From contig NZ_CP071503.1 in NCBI RefSeq assembly GCF_017354945.1, forward strand, positions 1,116,001 through 1,180,000: DNA of 64,000 bases. Reading direction: 5' to 3'. The translations under genes were made by a program, and so were the position numbers. The stretch is from Shewanella avicenniae (GTDB taxonomy: Bacteria; Pseudomonadota; Gammaproteobacteria; Enterobacterales; Shewanellaceae). Positions 18,564 through 27,623 of the stretch are shown piece by piece; the stretch's first letter is position 1, and each line of letters starts with the position of its first letter. The notes beneath the pieces are model-generated. The model did no database searches. It saw only the letters and a list, made by a program, of their open reading frames with translations, and had not been told where the DNA came from.

Positions 18564-20072
18564 TTACTCGCCTTGTTCAACCCCTGAACGGTTCAATACA
18601 AATTGAGTTAACAACGGTACCGGGCGACCGGTTGAGCCTTTATTTGCGCCACTATTCCACGCAGTACCGGCCACATCAAGGTGAGCCCAGTTGTACTTTT
18701 TCGCAAAGCGCGACAGGAAACAGGCCGCAGTAATAGAACCAGCAGGACGGCCACCAATGTTGGCCATATCGGCAAATGGGCTGTCCAATTGTTCTTGGTA
18801 CTCATCCCACATTGGCAGACGCCAGCAGCGGTCGCCACTTTGTTCGCCAGCGTTTTGCAGCTCGTGTGCCAGAGGGTTATGTGATGAGAACAAACCACTG
18901 GCGTGTTTACCCAATGCAATCACACAAGCACCGGTCAGCGTAGCGGTATCAACCACCACTTCTGGGTCAAAACGCTCAACATAGGTCAGCACATCGCACA
19001 GCACCAAGCGGCCTTCAGCATCGGTGTTCAACACTTCAACGGTTTGGCCACTCATGGTGGTGAGAATGTCACCCGGACGATAAGCATTACCCGCAGGCAT
19101 GTTTTCACAGCCCGCCAGCACGCCAACAACGTTCACCGGCAAGTTCATCTCGCAGATAGCTTTCATAGTGCCCAACACGCCAGCAGCGCCGCCCATGTCG
19201 TACTTCATCTCGTCCATGGCTTCACCGGGCTTCAATGAAATACCGCCAGAGTCAAAGGTCAGCCCTTTACCGACTAAAACGATAGGTTTGGCACTGGTAT
19301 CAGCTGCGCCTTTGTATTCCATGATGGTCATCAAGGATTCGTTCTCGCTGGCACGACCTACCGCAAGGTAAGAATGCATCCCCAGCTCAGCCATTTTAGC
19401 TTCACCAACGGTGCTTACCGTTAGCGCATCACAGGTTTCGGCCAACTGTTGCGCTTGTGCGGCTAAGTAGGCTGGGTTACAGATGTTCGGCGGCATGTTG
19501 GCCACATCGCGGCACAAGGCCATCCCTTCAGATACGCCGGTACCATGGCTTATTGCGCGCTCGCCCACGGTCAGCTCACGGCGCGTTGGTACGTTGAATA
19601 CCAATTTGCGCAGTGGACGACGCGGTTCACCTTTGCGGGTTTTGAGACTGTCAAAGCTGTACAGTGCTGCGTTGGTGGTTTCAACCGCTTGACGCACTTT
19701 CCAATAGGTATCGCGGCCTTTAACATGCAGTTCAGTTAAAAAGCATACCGCTTCCATTGAACCGGTTTCATTTAAGGTATTGATGGTTTTCGCGATAATT
19801 TGCTTGTATTGGCGTTCATCCAGCTCACGTTCTTTACCACAACCCACCAACAATACGCGTTCACTTAACACGTTAGGTACGTGGTGCAGCAGTAACATCT
19901 GTCCAGATTTACCTTCAAGGTCGCCGCGACGCAGCAGATTGCTGATGTAGCCTTCGCTAATTTTATCCAGTTGTTCCGCAATACCAGATAAGCGGCGAGG
20001 CTCATAAACCCCGACCACGATACATGCGGAGCGTTGTTTTTCTGGACTACCGCTTTTAACGCTGAACTCCAT
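18564..20072 (-). CDS. pepA: Leucyl aminopeptidase PepA
   Basis: Cytoplasmic M17 di-metal aminopeptidase of 502 aa, nearly the E. coli length, with the same opening [14 protein letters not shown]. The metal and catalytic region includes [23 protein letters not shown] and the family signature NTDAEGRL. It removes N-terminal residues from peptides; in E. coli PepA is also a DNA-binding protein acting at carAB and ColE1 cer, with residues in its N-terminal domain. AGGAGAG precedes the start. The gene is divergent from lptF, the arrangement also found in E. coli, and a 20-bp perfect palindrome lies 52 bases upstream. Confidence 0.97.
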   Translation of the reverse strand: MEFSVKSGSPEKQRSACIVVGVYEPRRLSGIAEQLDKISEGYISNLLRRGDLEGKSGQMLLLHHVPNVLSERVLLVGCGKERELDERQYKQIIAKTINTLNETGSMEAVCFLTELHVKGRDTYWKVRQAVETTNAALYSFDSLKTRKGEPRRPLRKLVFNVPTRRELTVGERAISHGTGVSEGMALCRDVANMPPNICNPAYLAAQAQQLAETCDALTVSTVGEAKMAELGMHSYLAVGRASENESLMTIMEYKGAADTSAKPIVLVGKGLTFDSGGISLKPGEAMDEMKYDMGGAAGVLGTMKAICEMNLPVNVVGVLAGCENMPAGNAYRPGDILTTMSGQTVEVLNTDAEGRLVLCDVLTYVERFDPEVVVDTATLTGACVIALGKHASGLFSSHNPLAHELQNAGEQSGDRCWRLPMWDEYQEQLDSPFADMANIGGRPAGSITAACFLSRFAKKYNWAHLDVAGTAWNSGANKGSTGRPVPLLTQFVLNRSGVEQGE

Positions 20073-20124
20073 GAGCTCTCCTAGATTCTTTTAAAGACAA
20101 ATATTTTTATTTATTGGATAATGC

Positions 20125-20144
20125 CCGTTTGCGGCCGCAAACGG
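20125..20144. repeat. 20-bp perfect palindrome upstream of pepA
   Basis: CCGTTTGCGG followed directly by its reverse complement, with no spacer. It sits in the 242-base divergent pepA/lptF region, 52 bases before pepA. It could be an operator or a cruciform/RNA hairpin in the pepA leader. No regulator can be assigned. Confidence 0.8.
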
Positions 20145-20314
20145 CGGAATCTTCTGTAATTGTCATTGTCTGAAAAAACAGCAGGTCATTGAATTTCCCT
20201 GCTAAAATGAGTGGCAATGACTAAAAATTGCAGAAAATTGTCAAAAGTAGACAGTTTACATAAAAGATACTCTGTTACCAGCAAAAAGATAACTTTAGAA
20301 CGCGGATCCTGCTT

Positions 20315-21427
20315 GTGATTGTATTCAGATATTTAATCCGAGAAGTGTTTAAGTCCCAAGTGGCTGTGCTCTCAGTACTATTGGCCATTTTTGTCAGCCA
20401 ACAATTCGTACGGATTCTTGCAGACGCCTCTGATGGCGAATTTCCTTCCACGATTGTGATGCAGCTAATCGGGCTCAATATGCCGGAATTGGCCAGTCTC
20501 ATTCTGCCGTTGAGTCTATTTCTAGGCATTCTGCTCGCGCATGGTCGGATGTACGCCGAAAACGAAATGGTGATTTTCCACAGCGTTGGTATCAGTGAAT
20601 GGTATGTGGCGCGAGTCATGCTGCTGGTAGCGCTGTTCAACTGTGTTGTCGCAGCAGCCCTGTCGATTTATATCACCCCTTGGGCAGATGAACGGAAAAA
20701 CCAAGTGCTCGAAAAAGCCAAGTCTGAAGCGGGCTTAGCGGCACTTATTCAAGGTCGATTCCAAACGAGTCCAAATGGCCGCGCAGTTATCTTTGTTGAA
20801 AGAATTGGCAAAAATAATGAGTTGGAGCGGGTGTTTGTGGCGCAACAACCTGATCCTAAAGATGCCGATGGCTTGTCTAACTTAGTGGTCGCTCAAGGTG
20901 GGCGCGTAACTGAAGATGATTTGGGTGGTGAAAGCCTCAAGCTCAATGATGGCGTTCGTTATCAAGGTTCGATGCATCGTAAAGACTTCCAAATTATCGA
21001 GTTTGGCAGTTACCAAACCCAGATTAAAGAGCGCGAAGTGGATGAGCGTGACCGTAAACTCTCTGCGGTGCCCTCTGCCGAATTAATGCAGATGACCACG
21101 CCGGAAGCGATTGCTGAAGTGCAGTGGCGTTTAGCCGTGCCGGTGGCCATTTTGCTGGTGACCTTAATTGCGGTGCCGCTCGCGCGGGTAAATGTCCGCC
21201 AAGGCAAATTCGCGAAGTTGTTCCCAGCGGTGCTGCTGTATCTAGGCTATTTCGGTTTGCTGGTTGCTGGCCGGAAAGCGTTGCAAGACGAGGTGATCCC
21301 GCTGGCTTTGGGCTTGTGGTGGATTCACGCCGGCGCCTTGCTGATGGGCGTGTTACTGCTGAGTAAGGAGCGACTTATAGGCATTCGCTTGATGGGCTTA
21401 TTCCGTCGTAGGAGTGTTGCGGCATGA
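20315..21427 (+). CDS. lptF: LPS export permease LptF
   Basis: Inner-membrane subunit of the LptB2FGC transporter that extracts lipopolysaccharide from the inner membrane. 370 aa: three helices at the N-terminus (FRYLIREVFKSQVAVLSVLL first), a periplasmic beta-jellyroll of about 160 residues, and three helices at the C-terminus. The start is a GTG at 20315. The stop overlaps the lptG start by four bases (ATGA), so F and G are made in step. The window also holds lptE and kdsA of the same pathway. Confidence 0.95.
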   Translation: MIVFRYLIREVFKSQVAVLSVLLAIFVSQQFVRILADASDGEFPSTIVMQLIGLNMPELASLILPLSLFLGILLAHGRMYAENEMVIFHSVGISEWYVARVMLLVALFNCVVAAALSIYITPWADERKNQVLEKAKSEAGLAALIQGRFQTSPNGRAVIFVERIGKNNELERVFVAQQPDPKDADGLSNLVVAQGGRVTEDDLGGESLKLNDGVRYQGSMHRKDFQIIEFGSYQTQIKEREVDERDRKLSAVPSAELMQMTTPEAIAEVQWRLAVPVAILLVTLIAVPLARVNVRQGKFAKLFPAVLLYLGYFGLLVAGRKALQDEVIPLALGLWWIHAGALLMGVLLLSKERLIGIRLMGLFRRRSVAA

Positions 21428-22485
21428 TGAAAATTTTGGATTGGTACATCGCCCGCACGCTGCTGAGTTCATCGGCCTTATGTTTGTTAGTGCTGACAGG
21501 GCTGTCGAGCATTATTAAGTGGGTTGACCAGCTGCGCCTAGTTGGCCGCGGTAGCTACAGTATGCTTGATGCGGCGATGTACGTGCTGTATTTGGTGCCG
21601 CGCGACATCGAACTGTTTTTCCCCATGTCAGTGCTGTTAGGGGCACTTATTGGCATGGGCATGCTGGCCTCAAGTTCTGAGTTGGTGGTGATGCAAGCCT
21701 CGGGCATGTCGCGCTTTCAAATTACCCGTTCAGCGATGAAAACAGCGGTGCCGTTAATGCTAATGATTATGGCGTTAGGCGAGTGGGGCGCGCCTGCCGC
21801 TGAGATGAAAGCGAAAGAACTCAAAGCAACCAAGATTTCTGATGGTAAATTGATTAAGTCTCATCGTGGTGTGTGGGCGCGCGATGGCAATATGTTTATC
21901 AATATTGGCCGGATTGAAAGTGTTGATCACTTAGGTGATTTGACCTTGTATGCCTTTGATGACGCCTTGCATTTACAGTATGTAATTCATGCTAAAGATG
22001 CGTTTTATCAAGGTGATGCGTGGACCTTGCAAGAGGCACAACGCTCAGCGATTGAAGACGATCAAGTGGTGTTCCAAAATAGCGCTACCCAGCGGTGGGA
22101 GTCATCGTTAACCCCTGACAAGCTCAGTGTGGTGTCAATCAACCCTGATGCACTGTCGATTCAAGGCTTGGTGGATTACATCGATTATCTCAGTATCAAC
22201 AACCAAGATGCGAGCCGCTATCGCTTGGCGTTTTGGCACAAATTGATTCAACCGTTAACCGTGGCGGTGATGATTTTGGTGGCGCTCTCGTTTGTGTTTG
22301 GTCCGCTGCGTTCACAAACCATGGGCGCGCGCATTGTGCTTGGGGTTATTGCCGGGTTTGTGTTCTATATTTGCAACGAAATTTTTGGCCCATTGACGCT
22401 TGTCTATAACCTGCCATCAATTATCGGTGCGATTATGCCAAGTCTGCTATTTTCATCCGTCGCCCTGTATTACATCCGCAAGTAA
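21424..22485 (+). CDS. lptG: LPS export permease LptG
   Basis: Partner of LptF in the LptB2FG ABC transporter. 353 aa with the same layout: opening KILDWYIARTLLSSS helix, three N-terminal helices, a periplasmic jellyroll, three C-terminal helices ending SVALYYIRK. Translationally coupled to lptF. A terminator follows at 22512. Confidence 0.95.
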   Translation: MMKILDWYIARTLLSSSALCLLVLTGLSSIIKWVDQLRLVGRGSYSMLDAAMYVLYLVPRDIELFFPMSVLLGALIGMGMLASSSELVVMQASGMSRFQITRSAMKTAVPLMLMIMALGEWGAPAAEMKAKELKATKISDGKLIKSHRGVWARDGNMFINIGRIESVDHLGDLTLYAFDDALHLQYVIHAKDAFYQGDAWTLQEAQRSAIEDDQVVFQNSATQRWESSLTPDKLSVVSINPDALSIQGLVDYIDYLSINNQDASRYRLAFWHKLIQPLTVAVMILVALSFVFGPLRSQTMGARIVLGVIAGFVFYICNEIFGPLTLVYNLPSIIGAIMPSLLFSSVALYYIRK

Positions 22486-22511
22486 GCTGGCGTTTGTAAG
22501 GCATACAATTG

Positions 22512-22537
22512 AAAAAGGCTCTTAAGAGCCTTTTTTG
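22512..22537. terminator. Bidirectional terminator between lptG and the RDD gene
   Basis: AAAAAGGCTCTT followed by its complement AAGAGCCTTTTTT; serves the convergent lptFG and RDD transcripts. Confidence 0.85.
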
Positions 22538-22548
22538 ATCGATAAACG

Positions 22549-23046
22549 CTATTTTGGCAGTCGTACCACTTCGCTGTTACACAGTCTATCTTGCAGTGCC
22601 AGATGCTGCGCGCTGATTAGCAGTAGGAGATTGCCGAGGCCGAGCAGGCTCCAAAAGCAGCGCGCAATCGCGGTAATTGGACTGAGGTTTTGGCCGTTGG
22701 GATGTTGTAGCCGTAAACGCCATGCTTTCATGCCGAGTGTCTGGCCGCTGCGGCTCCAAAAATAGCTGTAAAAAGCGACCACACAGCACAGCAACCAGAG
22801 TTGATAGATGCCATGGATGACGGGCGTCTGTTGCAGCGCGAGCGCCAGTTCTGTGTTGTCGGCTAACTCGATCCAACCCAGCTGATTCAGCACTGCAATC
22901 ATTGCTATACCTATGATGCCTGCAAGCGCGTAAATCGCGACTGCAAGCAGCGCATCATAAATCGCTGCTGCGGTGCGAGGTAAAAAGCCTGCTCGAGGTA
23001 AGCCAGCTAACTGATAGTTAGGCCTTGCCGTCACTGCTTTCTTCAT
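22549..23046 (-). CDS. RDD-family membrane protein
   Basis: 165 aa with three to four hydrophobic segments. The opening GLPRAGFLPRTAAAIYDALL is the RDD domain's first helix with its Arg-Asp pair (R and D in AAAIYD), and GMKAWRLRLQH is the conserved second motif. RDD proteins are inner-membrane proteins of mostly unknown role; some act in Na+/H+ exchange. Its start overlaps the end of the small upstream gene by 29 bases in another frame, so translation is likely coupled. Confidence 0.85.
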   Translation of the reverse strand: MKKAVTARPNYQLAGLPRAGFLPRTAAAIYDALLAVAIYALAGIIGIAMIAVLNQLGWIELADNTELALALQQTPVIHGIYQLWLLCCVVAFYSYFWSRSGQTLGMKAWRLRLQHPNGQNLSPITAIARCFWSLLGLGNLLLLISAQHLALQDRLCNSEVVRLPK

Positions 23047-23281
23047 CTCTTAATAAGCGCACGTCGGTGAAGCCCATGCGTTGGAACTCGGTCAGGCGAT
23101 AGCTGCGCACTGCACCTTTGCCTTTTGCGGTCATGGCCACTTGTTGCTCCATTGCGAGAAAACGGGTCAAATCGATGCCTTCTGCGGCTGCAACCGCTTC
23201 AAAGATATCGTGGTACTTGTCGTAGCTAAAATTGATGACCTTGGCTTCGCCTTTAAAAATGTATGCAACTTGCCGCGCCAT
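23018..23281 (-). CDS. Small DUF2960-like protein
   Basis: 87-aa soluble protein (MARQVAYIFKGEAKVINFSYDKYHDIF...). From memory it fits the DUF2960 family of Shewanella and Vibrio; no function is known. It is charged, has no signal or membrane segment and ends in an acidic tail (LLRDEESSDGKA). Its 3' end overlaps the RDD gene start by 29 bases. Confidence 0.7.
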   Translation of the reverse strand: MARQVAYIFKGEAKVINFSYDKYHDIFEAVAAAEGIDLTRFLAMEQQVAMTAKGKGAVRSYRLTEFQRMGFTDVRLLRDEESSDGKA

Positions 23282-23353
23282 GAAGACTCCTGAAAATGCT
23301 GTGGGCGTTGATTAAAGCCGATAGTGTAATCAGATATCGGCAGAACACCACAG

Positions 23354-23848
23354 TTAATCGCTTAACTCGCGGCGCATATACTGCGCTTTATCACCGTAGA
23401 TGTTGAGATCTTTGCTAATTGAGCAAGGCGTAAAACCTAACTTTTGCCAGTAACGATCAGCGCCGGCAACCGCTACTAAACTCAGCGAACAATATCGGCT
23501 AATGCGGGTAAACTGCTCTAGGTGATGCAGTAGCTGATGCACCAAGCCCTGACCTCGTCCCTGTGGCAATAGCGCAACATCGTGCAAATATAAGGTGGAG
23601 GCTGCATCATTGGGTGCCAATGCCTGATGTAACGATGGAGCTTGGTTGTCTATCCAAGGATGTGCGAAGCAATACCCCACAGTTTGCTGTTGATGTTCAA
23701 AGACAAAGCAACAGTGCGGCGCAAGCTGTTGTTTATTTTGCAATACAGCAACCGATTCAAGTAAGGCGTGGGGGTAGCAAGTTTGCTGAATGTAGGCGAT
23801 GGTTGGCCAATCAGAAGGCTTGATAACTCTCAACATAAAGACGCTCAA
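23354..23848 (-). CDS. GNAT-family N-acetyltransferase
   Basis: 164 aa acyl-CoA N-acyltransferase domain. The acetyl-CoA motif A is visible as LHDVALLPQGRGQGLVHQLL (the Q/RxxGxG/A loop). The C-terminal YWQKLGFTPC is the typical last strand-helix of GNAT enzymes. The substrate is unknown. An internal ATG five codons in (before LRVIKPSDW) is an alternative start. It is intact, unlike the GNAT gene at 12.8-13.2 kb, and not obviously a copy of it. Confidence 0.82.
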   Translation of the reverse strand: MSVFMLRVIKPSDWPTIAYIQQTCYPHALLESVAVLQNKQQLAPHCCFVFEHQQQTVGYCFAHPWIDNQAPSLHQALAPNDAASTLYLHDVALLPQGRGQGLVHQLLHHLEQFTRISRYCSLSLVAVAGADRYWQKLGFTPCSISKDLNIYGDKAQYMRRELSD

Positions 23849-23939
23849 AATTAGGTTAGCGTGACAGCACCAAAGCTGCAGATTATATCGTTAGCTGCAT
23901 GCAAACGAGCAGCTGCTTTGTTGATGTTCGCTATCTAAA

Positions 23940-23981
23940 AAATCAATTAATCACTCATTGTGTATCTGGATTAATTGATTT
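23940..23981. repeat. 12-bp inverted repeat upstream of the yqiJ-like gene
   Basis: AAATCAATTAAT at 23940-23951 and its exact complement ATTAATTGATTT at 23970-23981, 18 bases apart. It is AT-rich, 132 bases before the yqiJ-like start, with no T run, so it may be an operator. Confidence 0.6.
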
Positions 23982-24112
23982 AATTTGAAAGAAATTGCCG
24001 TTAGTTTAACCGGAATTTTGTAGATTAACACTACACTTTATGGGGAACGGCGCTATGGACGCGTGTAGAGAGTCTATTCTCACGTTAGCAGTTTGTCTCA
24101 AGGAGGAACAAA

Positions 24113-24727
24113 GTGCTGGATTTTATTCTAAGCCACGACAACTTAGCCTATCTGGTCTGCGCCATTGTGGTATTCACGCTCGGTGTGATTGAGATGATGG
24201 CGCGTATCGCGGGCTTGAGTTTGGTTCTGGTGTTTGATGAGCCAGAGCCCGCGTTTGATGTAGATGAACCCGATGCGCACCCGCTAAGTCGCTGGCTTTA
24301 TCTCGACAGTTTGCCTGTATTGCTCTGGTGCATTATGGCGTTAAGTGCATTTGCGGTACTGGGCTTTGCTTTAAACCTCGCCTGTTTATGGCTTGATGGC
24401 GGCACCTTACCGCAATCGATCTCTTTGTGGTTGGTTTTCCCGCTGGCTGGAGTTGCTTGCCATTGGTTGGGAGGGCAGCACTGGTGGCGCTATGATCGTA
24501 AGCTCAAAGCGCGAGAGTTAGATCTCAGTGGTAGCATGGCGGTGATGACACTCGGCACCGCTAAACCGGGCATGCCAGCTGAAGCGTTAGTGAAAGATCG
24601 AGATGAGCATCGGCATTACGTTATGGTGGAGCCTTGCGAAGGTGAGTCAGGCTTTGTACCCGGAACTTGGGTTGTGTTGTTGTCTCGCCGCAAGGAAGTG
24701 TGGCTGGCCACTAAATTTGAGCCCTAA
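24113..24727 (+). CDS. YqiJ-like membrane protein with OB-fold tail
   Basis: 204 aa. Three hydrophobic segments (about residues 8-40, 63-94 and 100-122) are followed by a C-terminal soluble domain (about 133-204) resembling the OB-fold of YqiJ/NfeD proteins. GTG start at 24113 with a strong AAGGAGGA site. In E. coli, yqiJ is followed by the flotillin gene yqiK; here a terminator follows at once and no flotillin gene is in the window. The role is inferred to be in membrane microdomain organisation. Confidence 0.7.
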   Translation: MLDFILSHDNLAYLVCAIVVFTLGVIEMMARIAGLSLVLVFDEPEPAFDVDEPDAHPLSRWLYLDSLPVLLWCIMALSAFAVLGFALNLACLWLDGGTLPQSISLWLVFPLAGVACHWLGGQHWWRYDRKLKARELDLSGSMAVMTLGTAKPGMPAEALVKDRDEHRHYVMVEPCEGESGFVPGTWVVLLSRRKEVWLATKFEP

Positions 24728-24766
24728 TTGTGGCCAGTTCGCCAATAACGAAAACATCAACAACGA

Positions 24767-24795
24767 AAACGCCAGCAAACAATGCTGGCGTTTTT
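24767..24795. terminator. Bidirectional terminator between yqiJ-like gene and rhlE
   Basis: Stem AAAACGCCAGC / GCTGGCGTTTT with a seven-base loop and flanking A and T runs. Confidence 0.88.
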
Positions 24796-24812
24796 ATGCG
24801 GCGATTCGAGCT

Positions 24813-26114
24813 TTATTTGAGTTTTTTCAGCTTCTTACCTGAAGATCCAACTTTCACTTTTACGCGACGGTCGCTCATCCGTTTTTCCGCAACCACTTGA
24901 TCTTGCGCTTCACTTTCACCCGGACGGCTCTTACCAAATTTGCGGCGACGCTGCAGTTGCTTTAGCAGTGACTCGCGTTGGTTCATTTCATAGCCTGGCA
25001 TCACAATGCGTTTTAGGCGCTGACCGATCAGCGTTTCAATATCGCTCAGGATGCGTTCTTCTTCGCGGCTGACAAACGAGATTGCGGTGCCATTTTTACC
25101 GGCACGGCCAGTACGGCCAATACGGTGTACATAGTCTTCGGCGAGGAATGGCATGTCGTAGTTAATTACGTAATCGAGATCTTTAATGTCCAAACCACGA
25201 GCCGCAACTTCGGTAGATACCAGCACGCGGATTTTGCCGGACATAAAGTCTGCCAGCGCGCGACGACGGCTACCGTGAGTCTTTTCACTGTGTACGGCCA
25301 CCGTTGGAATCCCATCGGCAGATAATTCTTTTGCTAAATGGTCCGCATCTTCACGCGTGGCCGAGAACACCAGCACTTGGTGCCAGTTCTTACGGCCAAT
25401 TAACTCAGACAACAATTCGCTTTTGCGGCGTTGCTCAACGGGGTAAACCACTTGGCTAACGGTAACTGCGGTGGTGTTGTGAGCATCCGCAGTAATGACT
25501 TTTGGCTTTTTCAAAATTTGTTGGGCTAACTGGCGTACACCACCGCTGAAGGTCGCGGAGAACATCAGGTTTTGCCTGTTATCATTCGCCAAATGACGGA
25601 TTTCATTGATGTCTTTGATAAAGCCCATGTCCAGCATACGGTCGGCTTCATCGAGCACCAGAAAATCCAGCTGCGCTAAACTGATGTTGCCTTGGTTGAT
25701 GTGTTCCATCAGACGGCCTGGGGTGGCTACCACGATATCGGCACCACGACGAAGTTTGTTTGCTTGGCTGCTGGTTTTAACGCCACCAATCAAGTTAATG
25801 ACTTCGATATCCAAATAGCGAGCGTATTCTTTGGCATTGGCAGCAACTTGCGCGACGAGTTCGCGTGTCGGCGCGAGGATTAACGCTCTTGGCTGACCAC
25901 TTACACGCGCTTTAGGCGCATCAATCATGCGTTGTAGCAGCGGCAGTACAAAGGCGGCGGTCTTGCCAGTACCGGTTTGTGCACTCGCTAAAACATCTTG
26001 GCCACGACGAACCGCAGGAATCGCCTGTTGCTGAATCGGCGTCATGCTCTCGTAGCCACATTCACTGATAGCGCGGAGGATATCCGGGGCAAAACTATAG
26101 GATTCAAATTTCAT
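24813..26114 (-). CDS. rhlE: DEAD-box RNA helicase RhlE
   Basis: ATP-dependent RNA helicase of 433 aa, thought to act in ribosome assembly and RNA turnover. Motifs in order: Q motif MTPIQQQAIP, Walker A AQTGTGKT, PTREL, DEAD box in VLDEADRMLDMG, SAT in MFSATFSGG, and HRIGRTGRAGK. A basic C-terminal tail ends KVGSSGKKLKKLK. The ATG at 26114 follows GAGGAA by 8 bases; the frame extends five codons further. E. coli and many relatives have ybeD-lipB after dacA; here rhlE lies beyond the dacA terminator instead. Confidence 0.93.
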   Translation of the reverse strand: MKFESYSFAPDILRAISECGYESMTPIQQQAIPAVRRGQDVLASAQTGTGKTAAFVLPLLQRMIDAPKARVSGQPRALILAPTRELVAQVAANAKEYARYLDIEVINLIGGVKTSSQANKLRRGADIVVATPGRLMEHINQGNISLAQLDFLVLDEADRMLDMGFIKDINEIRHLANDNRQNLMFSATFSGGVRQLAQQILKKPKVITADAHNTTAVTVSQVVYPVEQRRKSELLSELIGRKNWHQVLVFSATREDADHLAKELSADGIPTVAVHSEKTHGSRRRALADFMSGKIRVLVSTEVAARGLDIKDLDYVINYDMPFLAEDYVHRIGRTGRAGKNGTAISFVSREEERILSDIETLIGQRLKRIVMPGYEMNQRESLLKQLQRRRKFGKSRPGESEAQDQVVAEKRMSDRRVKVKVGSSGKKLKKLK

Positions 26115-26253
26115 GCGAGTGTTCCTCAATCTAGACCAATAAGCCTGGGAGTATTACCTCTCGGTAAGTCGGACTGCAGGCGGCCGCGGAGTATAGCAAA
26201 TAAACGCTGCGGCAAGAAACGTTTGTGTGGCTTGATAGCCATTTCGCCAATAA

Positions 26254-26277
26254 AAAACCGCTCAAAAGAGCGGTTTT
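26254..26277 (-). terminator. Terminator of the dacA transcript
   Basis: Stem AAAACCGCTC / GAGCGGTTTT with an AAAA loop, 15 bases past the dacA stop on the minus strand; the flanking A run becomes the U tract. Confidence 0.85.
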
Positions 26278-26292
26278 GTTGAACTTGTTGGC

Positions 26293-27498
26293 TTAGAACC
26301 ACTTGCTAAACAGCTGCTTGAAGTAATCCATCAGCTTGCTGAACCAGCTGCCTTCGTTGACTTCGTTCAGAGTCACCAGCGGGAATTGGGCGATATCTTT
26401 GCCATCCAGCTGGAAGTAAACTCGGCCAACCGTTTTGCCTTTAGCAATCGGTGCGACCAAATCTTCATTCAGCTCAAAGTTCGCTTTTAGGTTTTTCGCT
26501 TGGCCACGGGTGATAGTGACCGGGGTATCGGTTACCACTCCCAGATTGATCGTGTCAGTATCGCCGTACCAAATTTTTTGGCTGACAAACACGTCACCCG
26601 CTTTATAAGGGGTAACAGTTTCAAAGAAGCGGAAACCATAGTTCAGCAGTTTTTTGCTTTCGGCTTTACGCGCAGCTTCGCTGGCTGTCCCCATTACTAC
26701 TGAAATCAAACGCATACCATCTTTAGTGGCGGAGGCAACTAAGTTGTAGCCAGCACCTGATGTGTGCCCAGTTTTAATGCCGTCAACTTCTAAGCTGTTA
26801 TCCCACAGCAGGCCATTACGGTTGTATTGAGTAATGCCGTTGTAAGTGAACGACTTCTCTTTGTAGACCTTATATTCGTTCGGGACGTCGCGGATCAATG
26901 CCGCGCCGAGCAGCGCCATATCATAAGCAGTACTCATATGGCCTTCGGCATCTAAGCCGTGGGCGTTCTCAAAGTGCGAGTCTTTCATGCCCAGTTGTTT
27001 GGCCCAAGAGTTCATCAAATCAACGAAAGCGTCTTCAGTACCGGCAATGTGTTCGGCCATGGCCACACAAGCATCGTTACCTGATTGAATAATGATGCCG
27101 CGGTTCAGATCCGATACTTTGATCTTCTTGCCGACTTCAATAAACATCTTGGAAGAGTCAGAGAAGTTTTTTGACCAAGCATTTTTGGTCACGGTCACTT
27201 CATCATCGGGCGACAGATTGCCACGTTTGATCTCTTGACCGATGACATAACTGGTCATCATTTTGGTCAAACTGGCTGGGTTTAACTGTTGATAGGCGTT
27301 GCTTTCTGCAATAACACGGCCTGAGTTGTAATCCATCAGCACATAGGCTTTGGCTGCAACATCAGGTGCATCAGGCATTACCATCGGAGCCTGAGGTTGC
27401 ACATTAGGAACAGGAATAGGATCAGCTTGGACGCTGGTGACAAAAACACCGGCGATAACGGCCAGCGTGGTCAGGGGACGTTTTACAAAATTCATCAT
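26293..27498 (-). CDS. dacA: D-alanyl-D-alanine carboxypeptidase (PBP5 type)
   Basis: Periplasmic enzyme that trims the terminal D-Ala from peptidoglycan pentapeptides. 401 aa with a signal peptide (1-25, cut after VQA). The penicillin-binding motifs are complete: SLTK at 76-79, SGN at 139-141, KTG at 242-244. A beta-rich second domain follows, and the C-terminal WFSKLMDYFKQLFSKWF is the amphipathic helix that anchors the protein to the outer face of the inner membrane. It closes the leuS-to-dacA run. Confidence 0.95.
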   Translation of the reverse strand: MMNFVKRPLTTLAVIAGVFVTSVQADPIPVPNVQPQAPMVMPDAPDVAAKAYVLMDYNSGRVIAESNAYQQLNPASLTKMMTSYVIGQEIKRGNLSPDDEVTVTKNAWSKNFSDSSKMFIEVGKKIKVSDLNRGIIIQSGNDACVAMAEHIAGTEDAFVDLMNSWAKQLGMKDSHFENAHGLDAEGHMSTAYDMALLGAALIRDVPNEYKVYKEKSFTYNGITQYNRNGLLWDNSLEVDGIKTGHTSGAGYNLVASATKDGMRLISVVMGTASEAARKAESKKLLNYGFRFFETVTPYKAGDVFVSQKIWYGDTDTINLGVVTDTPVTITRGQAKNLKANFELNEDLVAPIAKGKTVGRVYFQLDGKDIAQFPLVTLNEVNEGSWFSKLMDYFKQLFSKWF

Positions 27499-27623
27499 TG
27501 GCGGATTACGTCGATTGGTAAGTGAATGTCAGCGAATTGTCGCGATTATATCATTGTCGACCTGAATATTCAGTGAAGGTTCCTTCATCTTTTTGATATT
27601 GCATAATTATTGGTCAATTTTGC

